A stretch of 64,000 nucleotides of DNA from assembly GCA_030737835.1 (NCBI GenBank), contig JAUJYN010000013.1, positions 3,957,354 to 4,021,353 on the forward strand. The letters run 5' to 3'. Shown here piece after piece: positions 10,249-21,733 of the stretch. The translations under genes were made by a program, and so were the position numbers. The DNA comes from Acorus gramineus (taxonomy: Eukaryota; Streptophyta; Magnoliopsida; Acorales; Acoraceae). Each line of letters opens with the position of its first letter. The first letter of the stretch is position 1. Below the pieces are notes generated by a model. That model saw only the letters and a list, made by a program, of their open reading frames with translations, was not told where the DNA came from and made no database searches.

Positions 10249-12192
10249 CAACATATTTTAATTGTTGTGTGACTAAATTTGGGGTGTGTCTGAAAATGGA
10301 GAAATACAACTTCCAGGTCCTTGATTGGAATTGGAAATGGAAAAATAAAACATACTTACAAAACTAAAAACTGTAACAAACTAAAAACTTTAACACAAAG
10401 ACTTAATAACACAACTTATAAAACATAGGTTTTTGTATTTATGTTTTCCTTTTATATATTATGTAATCTCACTCCCATTCAAACATTACTATTCTAAATG
10501 AAATAGAAATGACCACATTCCAGTAAAAAAAAAACTTATAAAATTTAGAAATGCCTAACTCTACAAATACATCAACTACCAAAGAGAATGTGAGCAAGTC
10601 AACAATCACTTAGTCAATCCTTTAGTGTCATTTTAGTAGAGTATATGTTCCTGCATCAAGTTGATTTTATACATCAATAGTTTTTTTTATTCAACATTAA
10701 AAAAAGTTAAATATTATTTCCTCCTTACTAAAAATAGAAAAATTGACAAACATAGGTCCACCTGTTCTACGAAATGAACTATTAATACAGCTTCCGTCAC
10801 AAGATGATATGTTTCTCATTTACAACTTGAAGTATATATAGGTGCATATCTATAAAGCACTCAATCAGATTATCTCAATCCATGAGAATTAGCTAATTTT
10901 CCAAACATTATACTCATTATATTTGTATCCAACTATAAATTTCATGTTGAACATTTTTCACATTTACAATTATTAAAGAGGTTGTTTGCGGATGTATCAA
11001 ACTACATTTTGCGCATTCATAATTTACAATTATGTTTTTGAAAGGTGCATACGGTCGTCTCACTTGTAATTCTCACGTGCTATCATATTTTTTTAATGTA
11101 CATATAATTTATGTAACTAAACATATATTTTTATATAATAAAATACTAGTCATGCGTACACGCACTTGTGCGTGTTATTTATTATACTTTAAATATATTT
11201 TCATGAAGTAACAAATTTTTTAATGAAAATTATGAACATCTAACAGTCTAATAAATAAGTGATAGATAGAACTTCAAAAGACTAATATAGAGGTTTTTTT
11301 TAAAAAAAAATGTATGGATATAACTTCATAATTCTTTACACAAAAAGGTATATCAAAATGATTAGTAGATAAAATAACTGCTAGGTGTCATTAATGTTGT
11401 TTGTGGTGGACTTTCTTTTAATTTTCATGTAACTGTAAAGTAAAGCTTGAAGAATCATCAAAGCCACAAATTATAAATTTTACATATGATCACAAGGATA
11501 TAATGAAATAACTTTAAATACGAAACCACATCAAAATCAAAGTCTTAAAAATTTGATTATGAACCAAACTCACAAGTCACAATCACAAATCCACGAATAT
11601 GCAAAAGAATTATGCAATTAAAAAAATGGATAATATTACGTATAGCCTTTTTCCATCCCAAATTCTGGTCTATATGTGTTTCGAATTTTTTAATTATATA
11701 CATTATCTAATGATATACATGTTTTTATAGGAAATATGAAAGTTTTAAAAAATTGTGTATCATATTTAATGAGATACATGTTTTTAAAAATTATATACAT
11801 CATCTACTGAAGCATATACTCTAATGATTTACGTAGATATATTTAAAAAAAAATATAAATTTTTTTAATTAAAACATATATCTTGTTAACATGAATATAT
11901 GTTTTAATAAATTTTTTATCAAAAGATATGAAATTATAAATTAGGATATGAAAAAAAACTATGTATAACAGTACTAAAAAAAATCGATCTATATGATAAA
12001 TACTTTCATATCCTCTCAATCCCAGCGATTATCACATGTTATAACCCAATAAATAAATAAAATAAAAAAGTTTGCAAATCAGATGAATGCATGAATGATC
12101 GACGAAATGCATTAATGACCGGCGTGAATTTACCAAACTACCCCGTTGGCGAAATTGTTCGACGGACCAATTTATATATACGTACAGTCTAA
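10249..12192. other. AT-rich array spacer, no gene seen
   Basis: The start matches the spacer at 688-735, and patches near 10680-10860 match 1130-1400. The rest is AT-rich with no coding signal. The stretch 11640-11960 carries repeated ATATACAT and GATATA words but no clear element ends. Confidence 0.55.
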
Positions 12193-12718
12193 CCCCCCCA
12201 GTATGAGGTGTGATATTAGGTTATTCAGTCTTAATAATTATATTAGGATAGATAACAATTTAGACTGAATAAGTAATTTTTTGTTTGGTTACATTTTTTG
12301 TTATTCACATTGAAAAAATGATTTTTTTGTTGTTTGATTTATCTTGGATAAAATGTGATAAATAGTTGATAAAGAATGAATAAGAGTTTATGACTTTTTA
12401 AATGACAACTATACCCCGGGGAATAGTGTGAGAAATGCATGATTGATTTGATAGATGTGACAGTTTTTGAAAACTGTGTGAGACTGTTAGGTGAGATAAA
12501 TTTTTTAAAATGACAGAGAAGGGTATTTTTATCCATTGGCATGGATAAGGCCTGATAAGCAATTCCAACATTTCCTTAGAATAGTTATCAGGCCTTATCC
12601 TACCTTATCCAGACATAACTATCGGGGTTTATTATGTCAAAACAAACAACTTTTTTTTACTATTCTTTTGTATTATTTCTTATTCTAGGCTTATTTCTCA
12701 CGCCATACGGGGGGGGGG
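12193..12718. mobile_element. MITE with C-rich inverted ends
   Basis: The left end is CCCCCCCAGTATGAGGTGTG and the right end, reverse-complemented, is a C run followed by GTATGGCGTGAG. That gives about 20 bases of imperfect inverted repeat around a 526-base body with no coding capacity. Internal GGCCTGATAA and TTATCAGGCC words can also pair. The target duplication is unclear. Confidence 0.65.
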
Positions 12719-12724
12719 TAGTAA

Positions 12725-13309
12725 AGGGCTGGCTTGGCAAAGAGATAAGTGGTGGGATAATTGATAATTATGGGGATAAATGAGTGGGATGACAACTTAT
12801 TCATGTTTGGGATAAAAAATAATCATGATAAATTGCGGACAGTTGTCCTAATTTTGAAATGAAAATAAATATATTTTTTTCATATAAAGACTGGGATAGC
12901 ATTTATCCTAACTTTTAGTCTCAATTTTAACAAATATAAATATGAACAAATTTGATAGATTTTTTATCCTTTAAAATTAGAACAACTTATCCCTGAAACT
13001 TTAACCCATTGCCAAATAGCTCTAAGAGCTGACTTGGTAAGGGTGGGGGTAATTATGGGATAAGTGAGTGAAATGACAGCTTGTCCCCATTTGATATAAA
13101 AAAATTATAGAGATAAACTGCGGATAGTTGTCCAAATTTTAAAATGAAAATAAAGATATTTTATTCCAACTAAAGGCTGAAATATGATTTATCCTTTTTA
13201 TCATAATTTTAACAAATGTAAATGTGAATAAAATTAATGAATTTTTTATTTTTAAAATCTGAATAATTATATATTCTCCAAATTTTAACCGCCTGTCAAA
13301 TCAATCCCA
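12725..13309. mobile_element. Two Tourist-like MITEs head to tail
   Basis: Copy 1 (12725-13022) and copy 2 (13026-13309) have matching bodies with the shared words GGGATAA, TAAACTGCGGA or TAAATTGCGGA, AGTTGTCC, and ATTTTAACAAAT. The ends are GGGCTGGCTTGGCAAA and GAGCTGACTTGGTAAG on the left, and TTGCCAAATAGCTC and CTGTCAAATCAATCCC on the right. TAA stands before copy 1, between the copies and after copy 2, as expected for PIF/Harbinger-type insertions. A looser relative lies at about 44312-44560. Confidence 0.7.
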
Positions 13310-13314
13310 TAAGG

Positions 13315-13540
13315 GGTGTGTTTGTTAACGTGACTGTATGACAGTATGCAAACACATGCACTTCCAGTATAATCTCATATTTCAACTAATTCATGTGTTC
13401 TGATACAACATTGCTTAATATAATGTCAGATATCCTTATCAATTGATGGACTCAATCAATTGTTTAGTTTAGTTCAAAAAAACCTTCTCTGCTGTCCGCC
13501 AGACAGAACTCATCATCAGAAAGAACATTTTCTAATGAGA
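13315..13540. repeat. Duplicated 3' flank of DUF538 unit, copy 2
   Basis: Related to 2430-2680. It lies downstream of the gene at 13730-14152, and the shared blocks are listed under that feature. Confidence 0.6.
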
Positions 13541-13729
13541 TCATGCTTTTTTCAATCCCAATTTAATTGTTTGAAACATTGGTGGCCAGCTTGTATTAAA
13601 TTGATCTACAGATGGTAAAATCATAACAAGAAATTAAATTCCATTGATTAAACATTTAAACAAAGCAAACACATAATAGCATGCAACACATTCAAACATT
13701 ACATATGACAGTCCAACATGATCCCCTAC

Positions 13730-14152
13730 TCAAGCTCCAAAAGCTGTAGTGGGGAAGCTTTCGGAGAGACCGGTTCCGGTCTTGAACGTGATCTTCCCCG
13801 ACGAAGGGTCCTCTATGTAGACATCGGTGATAGTGAGCCACAGGAGCATCTCCCTTGTCTTCACCCCACTCATCTTCTTCAACCGACGGTTCTCAACGAT
13901 GGCGGTGACCTCTGTCGCATAGGATACAGTCTGTTTGATCTTCTTGAACACATGATCCTTCTTCTTTGTATGTGTCAGCCACATGAACCCCGATGATCGA
14001 TCGTATCCAAACTCCTCGATGTCGTCGAGTGGGAAGAGACCCTTTGGGAGGCAGAGCTCCTCGAGCAGTTCAGCAATTCTCTTCTTGCATGGGAGGTCTC
14101 CATGGATGACTTCTGCGTTGGCACGATGGCTGTCTATGGCTAGAGATGTCAT
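13730..14152 (-). CDS. DUF538 family protein (SVB-like), array copy C, altered C terminus
   Basis: A single-exon gene of 140 residues with the DUF538 core: LPKGLFPLDDIEEFGYDRSS, GFMWLTH, SYATEVTAIVE, KTREMLLWLTI, GKITFKTGTGLSESFP. It is closest to copy E, with which it shares KKRIAELLEEL and the HTKKKDHVFKK stretch. Its last residues are TTAFGA, where the other copies end in SAFELE. Comparing the DNA shows one extra base near 13740, which shifts the frame in the last three codons and uses a TGA a few bases before the original TAG. The change is outside the conserved core, so the protein is probably functional. The opening MTSLAIDSHRANAEV replaces MASQAI. Confidence 0.92.
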   Translation of the reverse strand: MTSLAIDSHRANAEVIHGDLPCKKRIAELLEELCLPKGLFPLDDIEEFGYDRSSGFMWLTHTKKKDHVFKKIKQTVSYATEVTAIVENRRLKKMSGVKTREMLLWLTITDVYIEDPSSGKITFKTGTGLSESFPTTAFGA

Positions 14153-14245
14153 TATGAGTTTGAGGAGGAAAAAGAGTGGTGAAAGCGGTTGTAGAAAGAG
14201 GAGTTTGAAATGATAGTGTGTTTGGAGGGTGGGAATGGAGGTGGC

Positions 14246-14254
14246 TTTATATAG
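14246..14254 (-). promoter_or_regulatory. TATA box of DUF538 copy C
   Basis: CTATATAAA on the minus strand, 94-102 bases before the ATG. Confidence 0.65.
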
Positions 14255-14349
14255 GAGATATAGGTAATGTAGGATGGGTTTTTATATATTAAAAAGCTTG
14301 GAGAATTATTCTTCTCTTTGACGGATACATAGCAGCACATTAGTTTATT

Positions 14350-15600
14350 AGGCCGGCCCCGGAGTTTCAGTTAGTTGCAGGACTCTTGACTTTGGAACAT
14401 TGAACAAGGTTGGGTTAGATGATCAAAACAATGCATCAGAAATAGTCAAATGAATTGGGAGGTGTGGTTGTGTACACAGGAAACTTAATTTCTGTTGGGA
14501 TAGAAGAATAGACGTGAAATATGAGTTTTGTTTGTTTATAATTAATGAATTAGATGGATATAACTATAACACGGAATTTAAGTGATATTATGTTTCAAGG
14601 TCTTCTAGAATTGTATTGTTCTATCAATTATATTCTCTACTCGTATAAAAAAGAATCACATATTATCATTTTTTATGAATCAGGGTATTCAAATGTCAAA
14701 TCATTTTTTTAATTTTTATAACTATTTATTTATATTTTATTCATATATTTTTTATAGTTTATTTATGGTTTATCAAAAAAAACTCAATTATTAATTACGT
14801 TGTCTGTTAAATTAATAACAAATTTTAATATATTTAAAATTAATAACAAATTCGATGATTTAGTTGGGATAATTTTTTATCTCCACATTAAATGCATATT
14901 TATACATTATGATTATTTATATATGTACGTATAATATGGAATGGTGTACTACGTGCTTTTTCACTTGCACAAAACTACTAGATAACTGCCCTAACAAAGG
15001 AATCCATAAAAACAAAAACATCCACTATTTTTATGATCTTGATAAAAAAAAAAAAACCTACTGATCAGATTATATTGCATTTCGTGGAACATATACCGTT
15101 CAATATCCAATCTCAATGGCATACATTTTGAGGAAGAAAAAAATGCATCAAAATTGGAAAGTAATTGTAAAAGAACAAAAAAACAGAAGATGTTCATCCA
15201 GTTGAAATTCCAAAATATCAATAATTGTCTGTCTGATTGTGCAACACTAAAAGTCACAAACTCTCATTGAATATGATAGTCTAACTAAATGCATGTCTCT
15301 TTATTTATAAAGCTTCTTCATGTGCTGCATGCATGCCCCTGGTGACAAATTGATATGGCCATCTCATTTTTCAAGTTTTCTTACAACGAATCGAAATTCA
15401 AACCATCCATCATGATGTAAAGTACTCTGTATAGAATTAATCCAAAACATATTCGATCAACCAAACGTCCCTTTTTATTCCAACATATATAAAACTCTTC
15501 AAAAAAAAACATATATATAACTCACATGAAACAAGTACCACACAGACACCCAAACAATTTTTCTATTACAACAGGCATATATGATATATTGGATATATAA
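14350..15600. other. Spacer between DUF538 copies C and D
   Basis: AT-rich spacer of about 1.25 kb. Only short open frames occur, in low-complexity sequence, and I see no element ends or gene. Confidence 0.5.
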
Positions 15601-15606
15601 CAGACT

Positions 15607-16032
15607 CTACTCAAGCTCAAAGGCTGAAGTGGGGAAGCTCTCGGAGAGACCGGTTCCGGTCTTGAACGTGATCTTCCCCGATGACGGGTCCTCGATGTAC
15701 ACATCAGTGATGGTGAGCCACAGGAGCATCTCCCTTGTCTTCACCCCAATCATCTTCTTCATCCTCCGCTTCTCAATGATGGCGGTGATCTCCGTCGCGT
15801 AGGACACAGTCTGTTTGATCTTCTTGAACACATGATCCTTCTTCTTCTTGTGTGTCAACCACATGAACCCCGATGATCGATCGTATCCGAACTCCTCAAT
15901 GTCGTCTAGTGGGAAGAGTCCCTTTGGGAGGCAGAGCTCATCTAGGAGTTCGATGATCCTATTCTTGCATGGGAGGTCACCATGGATGACCTCTGCGTTG
16001 GCACGGTGGCTGTCTATGGCTTGAGATGCCAT
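15607..16032 (-). CDS. DUF538 family protein (SVB-like), array copy D
   Basis: A single-exon gene for 141 residues: MASQAIDSHRANAEVIHG, then the DUF538 core LPKGLFPLDDIEEFGYDRSS, GFMWLTHKKKKDHVFKK, SYATEITAIIE, KTREMLLWLTI and GKITFKTGTGLSESFP, ending SAFELE. It differs from C and E by KNRIIELLDEL and by MIGVKTRE in place of MSGVKTRE. No signal peptide, membrane span or intron is present. The start is shared with B and E, and a TATA box lies 95 bases upstream. Near-identity with E over the core fits recent local duplication. Its role beyond family membership cannot be read from the sequence. Confidence 0.93.
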   Translation of the reverse strand: MASQAIDSHRANAEVIHGDLPCKNRIIELLDELCLPKGLFPLDDIEEFGYDRSSGFMWLTHKKKKDHVFKKIKQTVSYATEITAIIEKRRMKKMIGVKTREMLLWLTITDVYIEDPSSGKITFKTGTGLSESFPTSAFELE

Positions 16033-16126
16033 GATCTATATATATTTTTTTGCAGGAGAGGAGAGAGTTTCAAAAATAAAAGAGAAAGATTGTAACTGGT
16101 AAGAGGGGATCAATAGAGGAGGGGTC

Positions 16127-16135
16127 TTTATATAG
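16127..16135 (-). promoter_or_regulatory. TATA box of DUF538 copy D
   Basis: CTATATAAA on the minus strand, 95-103 bases before the ATG, in a GAGG-rich leader like that of copies B and C. Confidence 0.65.
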
Positions 16136-16259
16136 GAAATGTGGGGTTTCTTGGTGTAGACATGTAGTTGTTCTCTTTGACAAGTAGCAGCATCAGTGGT
16201 TTGATAGTAGTGGCCATGATTTGGTGTTGCATGCAAGACTTTTTTGACCAAGGCCGGAC

Positions 16260-17594
16260 GATTTTATGTAGATTGATATGAAAGCAAACAAAGTCAAGGT
16301 TCAAACAATTTTGTGTACATATGTTGACTGACAAAAAGGTGCTGAAAAGATCAGCCCTAGCCATTGATTCATGCATGTTGTTTTGGTCCTGCAAATCTAC
16401 CAAAGATGTGTTGTAGTCCTTTTTATATTGATAAATAAAGAGACATCTAACCGTGACTTTTGACTGATTTTGCAAAGAGAGTGATACACTTTGAAACTTT
16501 AATAAATGCCAGCGGTCAAGGCTGGCTCAATATATTTCGAGGCGTACGACGATTAAATAATATTATTTTAATTTTAATTTTAAATTATTAATTTTTTATT
16601 TAAAAAACATTCTTTCAGATGCAAAATTACTAATTAAATTTTTATATGCAAATTTTTATGCATAATTAAACTGAAATTATAAGTAAAATTTGGGAACTTG
16701 TAATTGGTTTCCAAGTAAAATTTATGGATTAAAAGTCACTTTTCACGGATCAAATATGAGTTCCCAACCAAAATGTTTGGATTGATAAATGAAGAACACA
16801 GTGAGAATATGTAATTGGGGTGGTACTGAGTGGGGAGGAGAGGGATTGGGTGCATCATATCGGACGGCTGGATTAGGAACACCATTAGCAAAATATTTGG
16901 TGGGTCTCTTAAAGTTGATGATATTTTGGTTTTTTTTAAAGATTCATGAGGATGTTTAAGTATTTTGGTACATATTAAATTTTAAAAAAAAAATGCCCCC
17001 ACTCACCCCAACGTTGCTCCGCCCTTGCACACCATGTAGTATTGTGGTATAATATATGAAGTCTTTTACACACGTGTCAAATAAACGTGGACTCAAATGT
17101 ATAAGATGTAACTATAATTAGCTATAGTCTCTGTACGTCAGTAGTAAACCATCGAAAAAGGTCATTCTAGGATAATAAATATGTATTTCATTTATTATAT
17201 TTTTTCATATATGTAAAAAATAATTATGTAACTAATTTATAGAAATGAATTAAAATAGATGTAGTGAATATTATCTTTATTAAAATTTCAATGTATTGAT
17301 ATGATTTATCAGAAATCTGATTTTAAAATTAAATCTTATGATTTATGTAAATAAACTTAAATAGTTTAAATAATAATCGATAAAATTTATATTAAAGTTT
17401 TTTGCATGTATACCATCAAAAATATGATATTTATTTTTATACCATAAAAAATTAAAGCGTGTTTTTGAATGATATAAATGCTAAAAACCCTTTAGATTAT
17501 ACGGGAAAAGAAGAACACAAAAATGCAAAACAAAACACAATAACGGGATGGATAGAAAAGGCTTCTATCCAAACTTTATGGTGCAAGCCCCACT
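16260..17594. other. AT-rich spacer, no gene seen
   Basis: Long AT-rich runs, with only short open frames and none protein-like. A stretch near 16640-16770 repeats AAATTT-type words. No element boundaries could be set. Confidence 0.5.
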
Positions 17595-17960
17595 TGTCAT
17601 GCCCCAGGAGTGACCGTTCCCAAGGGGTGACACATGGACAATATCAAGTATATCATAATCAGAATAAATCATAAAGAATAAATGATTGAAGCACAATAGA
17701 CAACAGCGGAAGGGCATATGAGATCTTGGACATTAATAAAATTAAAACCGAATCATGTCAAACATGCAACTTAAGGTATAACCTAAGCATACATAAACTT
17801 AATACACTCTAAATGAATAATAATATGAAATAACACATATCATTATGCTATCCATTAATCCAAACATATAAAAGAATAATCTAAGCCTGGATAGAGGCTG
17901 GGGTTATCACACCACTAATCAACAATTCTTATTCCATTATTACCAAGATAGATACTCGTG
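17594..17960. repeat. LTR-like end fragment
   Basis: Opens with TTGTCATGCCCCAGGAGTGACC, related to TGTCACGCCCCAGGGCGGCC at 40190, and like it is followed by a T(A)TATCA stretch and a GCGGAAG word about 110-150 bases in. It appears to be a degraded copy of the same LTR-type repeat end. The other end was not found. Confidence 0.45.
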
Positions 17961-19560
17961 ACCCCGCAGACATGGGTGCCCCAATTATCACCAAGATCTA
18001 CAAAGATAAGCTCCAGTTCATCTAAGATCATTAGAAATTAATATCGGGTCTTGCTACATGGGCTTCAAAATTTAAGCCCTATTGAGAAGTCCCAATAAGT
18101 ATCACTACTTGATTGGTTACATGTTTGAATTTTTAAAAAGTTAAAAAGAGCAAAGACTATACTACCATTTCTTTATATTTGAGTTTTTTACTCCAAAAAA
18201 CAATCCCTCATTTATAGGGATTGTATAACGGTCTTCTAGCCCTCTCTCCTTTGAAAAATCTAATGCATCCGCCATTTCAAAAATTCATTTCGGCTGGCCT
18301 CCTTATCTCCGGTGATCGGCATTACTACCCTTGGATTCCCCTCGTCGCCCTCTATCATATGAGAGGTGGATCGGCTAACTTTTGAGTCCTCGTCCGGCCT
18401 CCACCTCCTCCGACCTTTACCGTCACTTTTTTTCAGATACAGCTACAAATACAGAGAATATATTACAGTTTCAGATACATATGAGTATATTAGTTTTTTC
18501 AGATACTTATACAGATTTGGATGTAGTCCTATATTAGTTTAGTTTTTCAGATATAATGTATCTCAAAATTTTCATATATAGGTATCTTATGCACATTGTT
18601 CATTTTTGTATATGAGAAAAGTGATTTACAAACATGTATATGATTAATAAATATCTTTAAATATACATGACAAACACAATTAAATATTATTCAGATACAC
18701 ATTAATCAAATCATCAGAACAAATATGACATACAACACATTGGGCTGGATAAATTATTCAGATATACATTACGTGTATTTGGAATAGCCATTAAAAAATT
18801 TACATTAGACAAATGTATATGAGTTGAAAAATGATTATGCAAGATTAAAATATACTAAAGGATTCAATATGCATAATTATACACATAAACAACAACATAA
18901 ACGATTATACAAATCATACCTAAACAAAAAATGCATATAAAATCCAGATACAGCGGACATGTATCTGAATTTATATTAAAAAATCTGATCTCACAAATGT
19001 ACATAAGGATTCAAAAATGAATGTAAAAAATCTGAATTTATATATATCGACTCAGATCAAAATGTTTTATTTAGATCGAAATAGCCTAACATGAAAGCCT
19101 AATAAATTTGAAATTCAAGAGAAGAGTTTTTATATCTTCTTCATAATTTCCCTACAAACGAAATGACTGATAGATGAAACAAAAAAAAAGAAATGACGGA
19201 TAGAGGAAGCAATTGTCTTTGATGCTGCAAAGTATTTATGCATCTCAGATGGTAGAAGTGAAATAACAATAATACAACAAGAGCCGGCCATAAAACGTCT
19301 ATCATTTGGCATAGCCGTCCCATGTTCGAGTCGGACATTAGATGAACATCTATCTCCATTACTTATTTCACGAGCCATAGAATTTCTATCCTTATGGTAC
19401 ATGAACCCCATTCCTTTAATCCAATTGAATTGATTGTTTTTTAAAAAAGAAAGAACAAACCAAATCGCAACCACCTCATAAATTAAGGGGTCTGTTATCG
19501 TATGAAAAGCATAAATTACATTGAAGAGTATATTGGGGATTTCAATCTTGCCACCTCATG
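17960..19560. other. Intergenic, no gene recognised
   Basis: It holds a short GC-richer patch (18230-18420) and then AT-rich DNA with many TCAGATAC and AGATACA words (18430-18990) in both orientations, possibly a decayed MITE. The overlapping minus-strand frames at 19130-19474 look random and hydrophobic, and I do not call a gene. Confidence 0.4.
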
Positions 19561-19561
19561 T

Positions 19562-20045
19562 AAGCAAGCATGTCAATCGGATGGATACGGATCGGATATG
19601 CTAATATCCATATCCTAAACTTTCGGATTTGGATGCAGATGTTAATTTTTGGATTCGGATTCCTTCAGATATGGATCAGAAACGAATATTTTTTGGATAA
19701 TTGATATGTTTAAATATTGACATTAATTTAGATAATCGAGTGATATTTTAAAGAGATGTCAAAATTAAAATTGAGATTTTTGAAGCTTATTCTCTCTTTT
19801 AGACATTATACATTAAAAATTTAATAATATTATAATATTTTATCATTGTGTTTAATCATACAAAATAACAATATGGATAATATATAATTCAAATATATAT
19901 ATTTTTATAATATATGTCGGATACGGATATTTTTCGGATCGGATAGACTGATATCCATATCTGCACTCTGAATCTTCGAATATCGGATATTTTTTTATTT
20001 TTCGGATACGGATTCTAATTTTTTTTGGATAATTAACAAGCTTAA
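19562..20045. mobile_element. MITE-like element rich in GGATACGGATCGGATA
   Basis: The outer parts carry runs of CGGATATCC-type words, and the outermost bases GCATGTCAAT and (reverse complement) GCTTGTTAAT form a short imperfect inverted repeat. The centre is AT-rich. This resembles non-autonomous hAT elements common in dicots. No clean target duplication was found. Confidence 0.45.
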
Positions 20046-20232
20046 CTTCATGGGGCTTGGAATGGGTTCTACCAATTAGGCTAAAAAATCATTATTGATT
20101 AATATTTGATTATTCAATGCATTATAAGCTCATGACAGATCCTTCGAATCTAAAGCTATGGCACATATTTCCAAGCAAACGGTCCTCTTTATTCCAAACA
20201 CAAAAAACTGACTACACTAACGCAAACAACAC

Positions 20233-20262
20233 AATCACCACATATATATATATATATATAAC
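20233..20262. repeat. (TA)n microsatellite
   Basis: About ten TA units close to the 3' side of DUF538 copy E. Confidence 0.85.
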
Positions 20263-20324
20263 AAGGTAACACTAACAACAAATCCAACAACAGCAAGTCT
20301 TCTTTCATATGAAACAAATTTTCT

Positions 20325-20750
20325 CTACTCGAGCTCGAAAGCTGAAGTGGGGAAGCTTTCGGAGAGACCAGTCCCGGTCTTGAACGTGATCTTCCCCGAC
20401 GACGGATCCTCTATGTAGACATCGGTGATGGTGAGCCACAGGAGCATCTCCCTTGTCTTCACCCCACTCATCTTCTTCATCCTCTGCTTCTCAACGATGG
20501 CGGTGACCTCTGTCGCGTAAGATACAGTCTGTTTGATCTTCTTGAACACATGGTCCTTCTTCTTTGTATGTATCAGCCACATGAACCCCGATGATCGATC
20601 ATAGCCAAACTCTTCAATGTCGTCGAGTGGGAAGAGTCCCTTTGGGAGGTAGAGCTCCTCGAGCAGCTCGGCGATCCTCTTCTTGCATGGGAGGTCTCCA
20701 TGGATGACCTCTGCGTTGGCACGGTGACTGTCTATGGCTTGAGATGCCAT
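20325..20750 (-). CDS. DUF538 family protein (SVB-like), array copy E
   Basis: A single-exon gene for 141 residues beginning MASQAIDSHRANAEVIHG and ending SAFELE, with the complete DUF538 core: LPKGLFPLDDIEEFGYDRSS, HTKKKDHVFKK, SYATEVTAIVE, KTREMLLWLTI, GKITFKTGTGLSESFP. It shares KKRIAELLEEL with copy C, which suggests these two are sisters even though copy D lies between them. One otherwise conserved position differs, with MWLIHTKKK where the other copies have MWLTH. The promoter differs from the rest, with a weaker TATA (TAGTATAAAT, 20875-20884) about 125 bases upstream. No signal peptide or membrane segment is seen. Confidence 0.93.
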   Translation of the reverse strand: MASQAIDSHRANAEVIHGDLPCKKRIAELLEELYLPKGLFPLDDIEEFGYDRSSGFMWLIHTKKKDHVFKKIKQTVSYATEVTAIVEKQRMKKMSGVKTREMLLWLTITDVYIEDPSSGKITFKTGTGLSESFPTSAFELE

Positions 20751-20884
20751 ATATACTATCAGTCAAAATTCTGAACAAAATGAAGTGATGAACAGGAAAT
20801 TAAGGGAAAGAAGAGTTTTGGATGGAAGAACAAGTGAAGTGAAATGATGGATTGTGAGGTGGGATAGAAGGAGCATTTATACTA

Positions 20885-21730
20885 CTAATAATAATGGGAT
20901 ATGGAACTGTTAAATGTTAATGCTTTCATATGAAAGTCTTCCCTCTGTTGACTTGCCTGGTACACTAATTTACAGGGGACGGCAAACCGTGTTGTGGACC
21001 TTTGACTTCTGGATTTTATCATTGACCAGCCAGAATTTAAGCTTCAAAACAGGTAGCAGAGTTTTTTTGAAACCGGCCTGTGGGTGCGGCTTGACCAGAA
21101 TTGGCCGTTCTGACCTGACCAGGGAATGAAACCAAAGGAGTTTATTTTATACGACTGGATTAAACAATGTATATGATATAATGATAGTGACACAAGGCGT
21201 AAGTACAATATGTATGGACTATCTAGGTATATGTTATTCAAAGTTAACCGGGATAGACGATTAACTGTGGAACTTTGCATAGGGTTATTATATGGATATA
21301 TTGATTTTCGAGGAGTTTATATGTATGTTGTAATTCATGCAGGGGTTAAATTGACAAAATATTGAAGAGATCAGCTTTTATAGAAACAATTCAAAGAAAC
21401 TCTATTTACTCTGGATTTGATCTTTTAACATCTTACGAGAAAAGAGGGTCCTAGCTGATTTTCTCGAAATTATGCTGAGATTGAACATAAACAACGCCTT
21501 ATTAGCAAAATCATAATTTTTCAAAGAAATCATTCATCTTGGAACAACAATTTCATTCATATCAATTATTGCCCGAAACGGCACTCTCTCAATAATAGGT
21601 ATTATATATATATACATACACAGTTCATCAATGTCACCAACTCCCCCCCTCACCTCCTCTCAGCCTCTCAAAGCCCACCCAACAGCACAAACACACCGGC
21701 AAAGTCCACCACTCATCACTCAATCGGCGG
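20885..21730. other. Spacer between the DUF538 array and the E3 ligase gene
   Basis: No gene recognised. The last 100-150 bases are probably the 3' untranslated region of the E3 ligase gene, which stops at 21734. Confidence 0.5.
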
Positions 21731-21733
21731 CCA

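Noticed and set aside
13718..14213. Plus-strand frames over DUF538 copy C
   Set aside because: Antisense shadows of a well-conserved gene.
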